Made by a program: the position numbers and the translations under genes. This document shows, one piece after another, positions 1 through 6,290 of a stretch of DNA of 6,534 bases. Under the pieces are notes generated by a model that saw nothing but the letters and a program-made list of their open reading frames with translations, was not told the origin of the DNA and searched no databases. Source of the stretch: Bacteroidia bacterium (GTDB lineage: Bacteria > Bacteroidota > Bacteroidia > Bacteroidales > GCA-2748055); the NCBI GenBank assembly GCA_004525825.1, contig SPBY01000173.1:1-6534 (forward strand), written 5' to 3'. Every line of letters begins with the position of its first letter. Position 1 is the first letter of the stretch.

Positions 1-31
1 ATCACGAAAGTTTAACAATTGTGTAAATCTT

Positions 32-1093
32 TTATTGATTAGCCTTTTTTCTGAAATAGTCCACCGTCCTTTCAAAAGATTCCTCCCTGCTGTATTTTGG
101 AGCAAAGCCAAATCCAAGCCGGGCCTTGTCCGAACCAAAGGTATAGTCGGTGCAGGTATAAGTCACGGCAAAACGGCTCATCTTTGGAGAATATTTTTTG
201 ATGGGTCTCCACAGGAAAGCCACCGCTTCAGATACACATCCCATGCTGTAGGCCAAGCAGCGTGGAAGCCAGATATTTTTTGGCCATATGCGGTAGCCGG
301 CACCTTCCACAAAGCGGTCAAAAAAGGTGAAAAAGTTCGAGGCCGGACCATCGGTGATAAAATAAGCCTGTCCATCCACCCCCGGATGACCATTCAAAAG
401 GGCCTTGGAGACGCCGATGTGTGCATGTGCCACGTTTCGCACGTATACATGCTGGCATAAGGATTGGCCGTTACCGAGGCGTACATAAAATCCACCCCGG
501 GCCATCTGGATGAGTGAACCAATGTGGTAGGGATCACCCTCGCCATAGATATCGGAAGGCCTGATAATGCTGGTTCTCAATTGATCATCATTGGCTTCAA
601 GCACAGCCAGCTCGGCCAGGTATTTGCTTTCGCAGTAAGAAGTGGAATGAGATGCAGGGTAGGGGGTCTCTTCATTTACATTCTTAAGGGGTTTCCCATC
701 AAAGAGGACATCCAGGGAACTGGTAAACACCAGGGCTTTGACCCCGTTGGCCCTGGCAGCTTCAATGGCATTCAGGGTGGCCTGGTAGTTGACCGACATG
801 ATCTCTTCCCTGGATTTGGTGCCCCAATCCACAATGGCCGCTGAATGGATGACCAGGTCGATGTCCATGCAGGATTTGTCAAGCAGTGCGGAATCTCTCA
901 CATCTCCCTGAATGAAACTGATCCGGGGATCTGAGATGCTGGCCATTGGCTTCAAGTCCAGCACTTTTACCAGATTTACAGGGATCAATGCATCCTTTCC
1001 AAGGAGTTCATGGAGGATGGCTTTGCCCAGAAACCCGGCTCCACCTGTGAGCAGTATGTTGTAGGCAGGAACTTTAGTCTGAGTTGATGGCAT
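32..1093 (-). CDS. 3-beta-hydroxysteroid dehydrogenase/isomerase-family NAD-dependent oxidoreductase (extended SDR)
   Basis: This 353-residue protein is an extended short-chain dehydrogenase of the 3-beta-HSD/sterol-4-carboxylate-dehydrogenase type. The Rossmann motif TGGAGFLG is at residues 16-23. Asp46 at the end of beta-2 (VLDLKP) is typical of NAD(H) rather than NADP(H) binding. GDVRD is at 63-67 and HSAAIVDW at 83-90. The catalytic set is Thr124-Ser125/Ser126 with Tyr153-x-x-x-Lys157 (YCESK). Length and C-terminal layout are normal for the family, and the segment around 270-295 is hydrophobic, as expected for an enzyme acting on membrane-soluble substrates. The ATG at 1093 lies about 15 residues before the Rossmann motif, so the start fits; it has no Shine-Dalgarno sequence. 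The gene is divergent from the sulfotransferase operon across 56 bases, which suggests shared control. Known family reaction: oxidation of a 3-beta-hydroxyl on sterols or related lipids. The actual substrate is unknown, and a general NAD-dependent epimerase/dehydratase role is the alternative. Confidence 0.9.
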   Translation of the reverse strand: MPSTQTKVPAYNILLTGGAGFLGKAILHELLGKDALIPVNLVKVLDLKPMASISDPRISFIQGDVRDSALLDKSCMDIDLVIHSAAIVDWGTKSREEIMSVNYQATLNAIEAARANGVKALVFTSSLDVLFDGKPLKNVNEETPYPASHSTSYCESKYLAELAVLEANDDQLRTSIIRPSDIYGEGDPYHIGSLIQMARGGFYVRLGNGQSLCQHVYVRNVAHAHIGVSKALLNGHPGVDGQAYFITDGPASNFFTFFDRFVEGAGYRIWPKNIWLPRCLAYSMGCVSEAVAFLWRPIKKYSPKMSRFAVTYTCTDYTFGSDKARLGFGFAPKYSREESFERTVDYFRKKANQ

Positions 1094-1106
1094 ATGTATA
1101 AAAAGA

Positions 1107-1131
1107 CCTATTTTAGGGGGCTTAAAATAGG
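1107..1131. promoter_or_regulatory. Perfect 9-bp inverted repeat in the divergent intergenic region; candidate operator
   Basis: CCTATTTTA (1107-1115) and its exact reverse complement TAAAATAGG (1123-1131) flank a 7-base centre, GGGGGCT. The dyad sits between the divergent starts at 1093 and 1150, where one regulator could control both directions. On the plus strand TATTTTAG (1109-1116) matches the Bacteroidota -7 element TAnnTTTG at 7 of 8 positions, and a TTG lies at 1084-1086, slightly farther upstream than ideal. On the minus strand the hairpin is followed by TCTTTTT (1105-1099), so an attenuator-like role is a second reading, although the stem is AT-rich and weak. A smaller dyad, AGGA-AAA-TCCT (1129-1139), overlaps its right arm. 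The symmetry is seen directly; the operator role is inference. Confidence 0.5.
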
Positions 1132-1149
1132 AAAATCCTCAAACAGGAA

Positions 1150-1842
1150 ATGCAGAAAGAGATATATATTTTCAGAGGTCAATCTTCAGAAAGCTATAAA
1201 AGCTTCACAAAGAGGATGTTTGATCTGGCAGATGTCCTGTTGGAACAGTGTGCGCCCGATGCTCTGAAAGCATCACTGACCACCAGGCGTCCGCCCAGGT
1301 TCTCTGTCATTCCCTTTAGAAAAGATAAAATCGCCGTATTTTCCCTTAGCGGAAGAAAGCAGGACAGTTCCTTTTTTGTCTCTGGAGGGCATGGATTCGC
1401 AGGGGGCTATCTGGTGGAGGAGGCCATTCCGGTGAATTATGACAAAACCTGGGAAGACCGCAGCCCGACTCCGGGAGAGTGCCTGCTTACGCTCTTTCAC
1501 CGCAAGCCGGATCTTGAATATGATCTCTTTATCAAGCGCTGGCATGAGGGGCATACGCCCCTGTCTTTAAAGCTTCATCCCCTTTGGAACTATAACCGCA
1601 ATGTGGTGAAAAAAGAGATTACGGGGCAGGCCACCTGGTATGATGGCATTGTGGAGGAGCAATTTAAGGAAGGGTCCCACTTGTTGAATCCCCTGGTTTT
1701 CTTCGGGCCACCTGTGAAAGTACCAAAGCACATGATGCAGGTACTTGCCGATACGAAATCCTTTATCGACATGAAGAGAATTGAAACTTACCTGGCCACA
1801 GAGGTCCATTTTCTAAGTAATCAACAAAGCACATATTCATGA
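1150..1842 (+). CDS. EthD-like (dimeric alpha/beta barrel) protein, probably two-lobed
   Basis: This 230-residue protein has a recognisable EthD-like C-terminal lobe. LLTLFHRKPDLEYDLFIKRW (112-131) is a first strand running into a helix. It is followed by HEGHTPL (132-138) with His135, then WNYNRNVV (146-153) and WYDGIVEEQF (163-172), the usual EthD order of strand, helix with a W..GH.PL-like turn, Y..N, and D-G-hydrophobic-E. The N-terminal half (IYIFRGQSSESYKSFTKRMF, 5-24) looks like a divergent second copy lacking the His. EthD-family proteins are small ferredoxin-fold proteins, some accessory to redox systems and some with cyclase- or decarboxylase-like activity; this one's reaction is unknown. 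No signal peptide or membrane segment is seen. The ATG at 1150 is the first in frame after a TAA at 1123; an AGGA ends only one base before it, too close for normal use. It is the first gene of the operon, and its stop overlaps the next start (ATGA, 1839-1842). Confidence 0.7.
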   Translation: MQKEIYIFRGQSSESYKSFTKRMFDLADVLLEQCAPDALKASLTTRRPPRFSVIPFRKDKIAVFSLSGRKQDSSFFVSGGHGFAGGYLVEEAIPVNYDKTWEDRSPTPGECLLTLFHRKPDLEYDLFIKRWHEGHTPLSLKLHPLWNYNRNVVKKEITGQATWYDGIVEEQFKEGSHLLNPLVFFGPPVKVPKHMMQVLADTKSFIDMKRIETYLATEVHFLSNQQSTYS

Positions 1843-3026
1843 GAAAAATTCTGTACCATTTTCTTCGAATTCAGGGAGCCATCCAGAAATTCTTTCTGAA
1901 GATCCGGGGAAAGACCCTTCAGGATTTTCATGATCAACGGGTGGTCAGTGGGAAAGCCTGGTCGGAATTCTGCGATCACCTGAAAGCTGCTGGCAATGTG
2001 CTCCTATCCCCCGGAGCTCCGCGCGATCCCTTTCAACAGGCTGAAGGAGTTCGCTACCTTTCCAGGCTTACAAGGGCCGGACTGGAGGCCTACCTGGAAT
2101 ACCAGGATCCCTTGCACCCCCAGCTTCGCAGGATGGTCCATGAAACGGTAAAGATGGGGGCAGACAACCCGGATAATTATTACCAGAATGCCCAGATCAG
2201 CGGCAACTACACCTATAAGATTGTGGGGAAAAGGAACACGGTGGACCACATCAGTTTCCATACCCAGAATGGCAATTATGGAAGCACGGGCGGACTGGCG
2301 CCCTGCGGGAAGCTTGTTGACCGGGAACTGGTGCTTGAGGAGGACGGTTCCTTTGAGATCGTAGTGAGCAAGGAAAAGACCGGCAAGAACTGGTTGAAAA
2401 TGGAAGAGGAAACCACCCTGCTGATGGTTCGTCAGACCTTTGCAGACCGAAAAAAGGAGGTGCCAGCCGAGCTGAAGGTGATCAATACGCTGGTGGATCA
2501 AAAGCCTGGGTCTCTTACCTGCAGTCAGTTGGATGAAGGCTTGAAGACCGCTTCCATGTTTGTAGGTGGAGCCAGTTTACTCTTCGCCAGATGGGCCCAC
2601 GGATTTAAAAAGCATGTGAACCAGCTTCCACTGTTTGACCCAGAGACCTCCAATGCCGCCGGTGGAGACGAAAGCATTATTTATTATCACAGTTACTGGA
2701 AGCTGGAGCCCGATGAGGCATTGGTGATTGAAGTGCAACCTCCTGACTGCGATGCCTGGAATTTCCAACTGGATAATTACTGGATGGAATCCCTGGATTA
2801 CCGCTATTACAACATCTGCATCAATAAACACGAAGCCAGCTATGCCACGGACGGTAGCGTAAGGGTGATTGTTTCGCAGGAGGATCCCGGATTACCCAAC
2901 TGGATTGAAACCGCGCACCACAGTGAAGGAACCATGTGCTGGAGGTGGTACCGACTCAATGACAGCGCCCAGGCCATTCAACCATCTTGCCGTGTAATGA
3001 AGCGTACTGAACTAAGCCATCTATGA
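1839..3026 (+). CDS. DUF1214 domain-containing protein
   Basis: The C-terminal half of this 395-residue protein carries the DUF1214 signature: ALVIEVQPPDCDAWNFQLDN (294-313), W315, SLDY (318-321), then DGSVRVIVSQEDPG (338-351) and NWIETAHHSEG (354-364) leading to RW (369-370). The family is a beta-rich fold of unknown biochemical function, and members are often annotated near sulfotransferases and dehydrogenases. Residues 169-185 (DGSFEIVVSKEKTGKNW) resemble 338-355, which suggests that the middle of the protein is a degenerate second copy of the same fold. The N-terminal 100 residues are mostly helical, with a basic start (MRKILYHFLRIQGAIQKFFL) that has no clear signal-peptide cleavage site, so a cytoplasmic or membrane-peripheral location is likelier than export. 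It overlaps both neighbours by 4 bases (ATGA), implying translational coupling and perhaps fixed stoichiometry with the sulfotransferase. The family call is firm; the role (substrate binding, scaffold or enzyme) is unknown. Confidence 0.82.
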   Translation: MRKILYHFLRIQGAIQKFFLKIRGKTLQDFHDQRVVSGKAWSEFCDHLKAAGNVLLSPGAPRDPFQQAEGVRYLSRLTRAGLEAYLEYQDPLHPQLRRMVHETVKMGADNPDNYYQNAQISGNYTYKIVGKRNTVDHISFHTQNGNYGSTGGLAPCGKLVDRELVLEEDGSFEIVVSKEKTGKNWLKMEEETTLLMVRQTFADRKKEVPAELKVINTLVDQKPGSLTCSQLDEGLKTASMFVGGASLLFARWAHGFKKHVNQLPLFDPETSNAAGGDESIIYYHSYWKLEPDEALVIEVQPPDCDAWNFQLDNYWMESLDYRYYNICINKHEASYATDGSVRVIVSQEDPGLPNWIETAHHSEGTMCWRWYRLNDSAQAIQPSCRVMKRTELSHL

Positions 3027-4273
3027 AAAGCGGAAGAATCATAAGCTCCACTGATTTCATGAACCGCCCAAAGTGGTTCAACACCCTGAATTACGTTTTG
3101 AATAAGTCTCAATCGCTCGGAACGGTTCCCCTGTTGAAGAAGGATGAACTCATGGCAACGGCGCGTTATGAAAGCGGCCTGCAGGATTTTGGCAGGGATT
3201 TCTGGGATGAACCCCTGGACCGCCTGATCCATTCCCTGAACCATGAAGCCAAATTGCATCCCATTGGAAAGTTCATTTCGCGCAAACGGATCATCAACCT
3301 GCTGGGGGTAAGGCTCAGAGCGGAAGAATGGTTTAAGAAATATCCTGAGATCCTGGACCAGGAGGTACTCCCACCCATGGTGATTGTAGGATTGCAAAGG
3401 ACAGGAACCACCAAGCTTCATCGTTTGCTGACTGCCGATCCCGAGAACCGGGTCCTGAGAAGCTGGGAAGCCATCAATCCGGCTCCTTTCCAACTGCATA
3501 TGAATGGAAAGGATAAACGCATCAGGATTGCCAGGACCAGTGAAAAGGCCCTGCGATGGATGACCCCCGGGTTTTTTGCCATCCATCCCGTGGAGCATTC
3601 AGCCCCTGAAGAGGATATCCTGCTGCTTGATGTCACCTTTCTCAGCACCACCCCGGAAGCCACCACAAATGTTCCTTCATATTCAGACTGGCTGGAAAAA
3701 ACAGATCAATCCCATGCCTATGAATACGGAAGCCGACTGCTGAGGCTCCTTCAGTGGCAGCAACCAGGCAAGCGCTGGGTGTTGAAGTCTCCCCATCACC
3801 TGGAATTTCTTCCACTTATTGAAAAGTATTACGGTGAACCTCATTTCATATGGACCCACAGGGATCCTACCGAATGCATCCCCTCCTTCCTGAGCATGGT
3901 TTGTCACAGCCGGGTCATCTTTACCGATGATGTTCAGGTCCAAAGGGTGACCAGGCACTGGGTGCGTAAAACCGCCTATATGCTTGATAAGGGACTGGCC
4001 TACCGGGAGCAGGCAAAGGAGGGGGGGAATTTTACCGATGTGATGTACTCTGAGCTGGTGAAGGATCCTATGGGACAGCTGTCAAAGATTTATGAACGGT
4101 ATGGCGGGATCCCGGACCCTCTCATGGAAAGGTTTGCGAAGGCCGATGCTAACAATCCACAGGGCAAGTATGGCATTCATGAATATAACCTGTCGGATTT
4201 CGGTCTGTCCGAAGAGGACCTGGAACAGAGGAACAGCACTTACTTTGAATTGTTTAATAAACTCTCACTATGA
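3023..4273 (+). CDS. PAPS-dependent sulfotransferase family protein (Sulfotransfer_3 type)
   Basis: This 416-residue protein is predicted to transfer sulfate from 3'-phosphoadenylyl sulfate to a hydroxyl. The 5'-phosphosulfate-binding loop is GLQRTGTTKLH at residues 123-133, following a hydrophobic strand (MVIV). A 3'-phosphate-binding segment, WTHRDPTECIPSF, lies at 277-289 with Arg280 and Ser288. Two further family hallmarks are present: HSAPEED (192-198) and WVLKSPHHLEFLP (252-264). The N-terminal 110 residues, including LQDFG (53-57) and EPLDRLI (63-69), are the helical cap of this bacterial branch, and the length is typical. No signal peptide is seen, consistent with use of cytosolic PAPS. 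The ATG at 3023 overlaps the previous stop as ATGA; an in-frame ATG at 3059 (Met13) is an alternative start. A run of seven G (4021-4027) lies in the coding sequence without breaking the frame. Family members in bacteria are linked to sulfated lipids and alcohols; the acceptor here is not known. Confidence 0.9.
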   Translation: MKSGRIISSTDFMNRPKWFNTLNYVLNKSQSLGTVPLLKKDELMATARYESGLQDFGRDFWDEPLDRLIHSLNHEAKLHPIGKFISRKRIINLLGVRLRAEEWFKKYPEILDQEVLPPMVIVGLQRTGTTKLHRLLTADPENRVLRSWEAINPAPFQLHMNGKDKRIRIARTSEKALRWMTPGFFAIHPVEHSAPEEDILLLDVTFLSTTPEATTNVPSYSDWLEKTDQSHAYEYGSRLLRLLQWQQPGKRWVLKSPHHLEFLPLIEKYYGEPHFIWTHRDPTECIPSFLSMVCHSRVIFTDDVQVQRVTRHWVRKTAYMLDKGLAYREQAKEGGNFTDVMYSELVKDPMGQLSKIYERYGGIPDPLMERFAKADANNPQGKYGIHEYNLSDFGLSEEDLEQRNSTYFELFNKLSL

Positions 4274-5271
4274 AAGAGGTCCCATCCAGGAAGGAAAAAT
4301 ACCAAAGCCCGGCCAGAGCTACGCTTACTGGCATTTTAGATCTTTTTAAGCGTTCTGCGGACCAGGTCAGCCTGGAAGGAATGCCCTCTCTGGAAGGGAA
4401 AAAGATCCTGGTGACCGGGGCCAGTTCGGGACTGGGGTTGGCTACCTCCATGGAACTGGCCAGGCGTGGTGCCCATGTGATCATGGCGGTGAGGAGCGGG
4501 ATTCCGGAAAAAGGTGAGCTGGTGAAAAGAAAGAGCGGATCGGAAAAGGTGGACATGATCCCCCTGGACCTGGCCAATATTTCATCCCTCCCTGCCTTTG
4601 CTTTGGCCCTGAAGCAAGGCTTTGGCATGCCGGATGTCATCATTTGTAATGCGGCCATGGTGGCCAAACAAGGACGGCCTGTCAAAGAGGGACTGGATGA
4701 AATGTTTGTGGTGAATTATTTTGCCAAATTTCTGCTGATGAATGAGTTGATCAAAGGGGATCCATGGCGCCAGTCAGGCACACACATCCCAAGAATCATC
4801 TTTGTGGCCTCCGAAAGCCACCGCAATCCGGAACACATTGACTGGGAAGGCTTCGGAACCTATAAGCCTTACGGGATCAAAGATTCTGTGGCCATGTACG
4901 GGTACTATAAGCTCCTGCTCTTGACCATGGCCAATGAACTTTCCAGGAGGCTGAATTCAGGCCCTGCAGTGCGTTGCTCTGTATTTGCGCTTTGTCCGGG
5001 TCCCGTAAATTCGAACATAGCCCGGGAGGCTCCCCGGGTATTTCAGCCCTTGCTGAAGCTGGTGTTCGGCATTTTTTTCCGGTCACCCAAAAAGGCATGC
5101 CGGCCGGTGATCTATCTGGCTGCCTCCGGGGCCATGGAAGGCCGGACCGGGGAATACATGTTCCTGATGCAGCGCAAGGACATGGATGAAAAGGCAATGG
5201 ATCCTGAGAAAGGAAGGCGGCTGTGGCAACTATCTGAGGAACTGAGTATCAATATACATATGCGTGAATAA
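4270..5271 (+). CDS. Short-chain dehydrogenase/reductase, protochlorophyllide-reductase-like branch, copy 1
   Basis: This 333-residue SDR is predicted to be an NADP(H)-dependent oxidoreductase acting on a hydrophobic ketone or alcohol. Its motifs are TGASSGLG (49-56), Arg75 after beta-2 (VIMAVRS, favouring NADP), CNAA (126-129), Asn149 (VVNY), Ser181 (VASESH) and Tyr210-x-x-x-Lys214 (YGYYK), followed by CPGP (242-245). This is a complete N-S-Y-K catalytic set. A roughly 45-residue N-terminal extension precedes the Rossmann fold, and a hydrophobic helix (255-271) follows the CPGP motif, probably covering the substrate pocket or touching a membrane. The start at 4270 overlaps the sulfotransferase stop (ATGA); it is supported over Met38 because residues 13-28 align without gaps with residues 8-23 of the downstream paralogue. 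Automatic annotation could name it protochlorophyllide reductase, but there is no chlorophyll pathway here, so a lipid- or retinol-dehydrogenase-like activity is likelier. The substrate is unknown. Confidence 0.87.
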   Translation: MKEVPSRKEKYQSPARATLTGILDLFKRSADQVSLEGMPSLEGKKILVTGASSGLGLATSMELARRGAHVIMAVRSGIPEKGELVKRKSGSEKVDMIPLDLANISSLPAFALALKQGFGMPDVIICNAAMVAKQGRPVKEGLDEMFVVNYFAKFLLMNELIKGDPWRQSGTHIPRIIFVASESHRNPEHIDWEGFGTYKPYGIKDSVAMYGYYKLLLLTMANELSRRLNSGPAVRCSVFALCPGPVNSNIAREAPRVFQPLLKLVFGIFFRSPKKACRPVIYLAASGAMEGRTGEYMFLMQRKDMDEKAMDPEKGRRLWQLSEELSINIHMRE

Positions 5272-5273
5272 CT

Positions 5274-6284
5274 ATGGCAGAGGGCAGGTTTACAAATCCC
5301 GTGGTGGCATCGCTGGCCGGGATCAAGGATTTCTTTACCAGGCAGCAACTGGCCTCCAGGTTGACTGAAGCGGATCGTGCCGACGGAAAAACGGTCATGA
5401 TCACCGGGGCCAACTCCGGTCTCGGTTTTGCACTGGCAGTGAATTTTGCCAGGCGCGGGGCCAAAGTGATCATGGCCTGCAGAAGCCAGATCCCCGAAGC
5501 GGGAGAGAAGGTAAAAAAACTGTCTGGTTCCCAGGATGTGGAAATGCGTTACGTCGATCTCAGCAAAATCGGGACCATCCATGAGTTTGTGCAATCCTTT
5601 GTCAGGGATGGGATTACCATCGATATATGCATTCTGAATGCGGCTGTGGCCCTGCCCGGTCCGAGGAAGACAGAATCGGGACAGGACGAATTCTTTCAGG
5701 TTAATTACCTTGCGAATGTCACCCTTACCCTCCTGCTGATCAAACATTCGATCCTGGAATTGAAGATGGAGAGTCCGCTCTCCAGGCTGATCTTCATTTC
5801 AAGCGATTCCCACCAGGGAGCTACCTACATTGATTATGATGAATTCGGGCGCTATTTCGAATATGGGGTGTCCAAGGCCATTTCCAATTACTCTTACTTC
5901 AAGCTGGTCCTGAATACCTATGCCACCGAGTTGTCCAGGAGGGTCAACAGCGGACAGGTCCGGCTGAGCATCCATGCCATTTGTCCTGGCCCGGTTCACT
6001 CCAACATAGTGAAAGAAGCCCCCTGGCTGCTGCGAATGATCCTCAATGGTATCTTTTGGATTGTGTTTCGTTCACCCGCTAAAGCCGCCCTTCCGGTGGT
6101 CTATATGGCCCTATCCCCCGATTATGAGGGAAGCACCAATGAATACCTGCATATGTTTAATCCCAAGAAAATGGATCCCAAGGTATATGAACCTGCTGAA
6201 GGTCTGAAACTATGGGATCGCTCCACCCGGCTCCTGAAGGATATTGATCCCAGCCACATGGATTACCTGGAGCAAGAGTTTTAG
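5274..6284 (+). CDS. Short-chain dehydrogenase/reductase, protochlorophyllide-reductase-like branch, copy 2
   Basis: This 336-residue protein is a clear paralogue of the preceding gene. Over the glycine-rich region (residues 38-78 here, 43-83 there) 26 of 41 positions are identical by direct comparison. It has TGANSGLG (44-51), Arg70 (VIMACRS), LNAA (121-124), Asn144 (VNY), Ser177 (ISSDSH), Tyr206-x-x-x-Lys210 (YSYFK) and CPGPV (237-241), so it should also be an active NADP-type SDR. The same N-terminal extension (NPVVASLAGIKDFFTR, 8-23) and hydrophobic helix (250-266) are kept. It starts 2 bases after the previous stop with no ribosome-binding site, so it probably depends on coupling. It is the last gene of the operon and converges on the kinase gene with 6 bases between stops. 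The copies differ strongly in the loop after NAA and at the C-terminus, pointing to different substrates, opposite directions of reaction, or a heterodimer. Confidence 0.87.
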   Translation: MAEGRFTNPVVASLAGIKDFFTRQQLASRLTEADRADGKTVMITGANSGLGFALAVNFARRGAKVIMACRSQIPEAGEKVKKLSGSQDVEMRYVDLSKIGTIHEFVQSFVRDGITIDICILNAAVALPGPRKTESGQDEFFQVNYLANVTLTLLLIKHSILELKMESPLSRLIFISSDSHQGATYIDYDEFGRYFEYGVSKAISNYSYFKLVLNTYATELSRRVNSGQVRLSIHAICPGPVHSNIVKEAPWLLRMILNGIFWIVFRSPAKAALPVVYMALSPDYEGSTNEYLHMFNPKKMDPKVYEPAEGLKLWDRSTRLLKDIDPSHMDYLEQEF

Positions 6285-6290
6285 CACCGG

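Noticed and set aside
1..31. Terminator for the leftmost gene
   Set aside because: Only an 8-base palindrome (ACAATTGT, 15-22) is visible, with no GC-rich stem or T tract; too little sequence is available to call one.
1107..1131. Intrinsic terminator of an upstream plus-strand gene
   Set aside because: The flanking genes diverge, so no plus-strand transcript needs to end here. The stem is AT-rich and is not followed by a T run on the plus strand.
2004..2501. Open frame (165 codons) on the minus strand inside the DUF1214 gene
   Set aside because: It is a shadow of a well-supported gene, with no start context or domain.
2978..3598. Long open frame (206 codons) on the minus strand across the sulfotransferase gene
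   Set aside because: It lies antisense to a gene with clear motifs, has no recognisable domain, and has the low-complexity Gly/Gln/Pro-rich look of a shadow frame.
5112..5747. Open frame (211 codons) on the minus strand spanning the junction of the two SDR genes
   Set aside because: Both SDR reading frames are fully supported by motifs; the antisense product resembles no family.
4270..6284. True light-dependent protochlorophyllide reductases (chlorophyll synthesis)
   Set aside because: The similarity is to the wider POR-like SDR branch. No pigment genes are nearby, and the sulfotransferase/DUF1214 context argues for another substrate.
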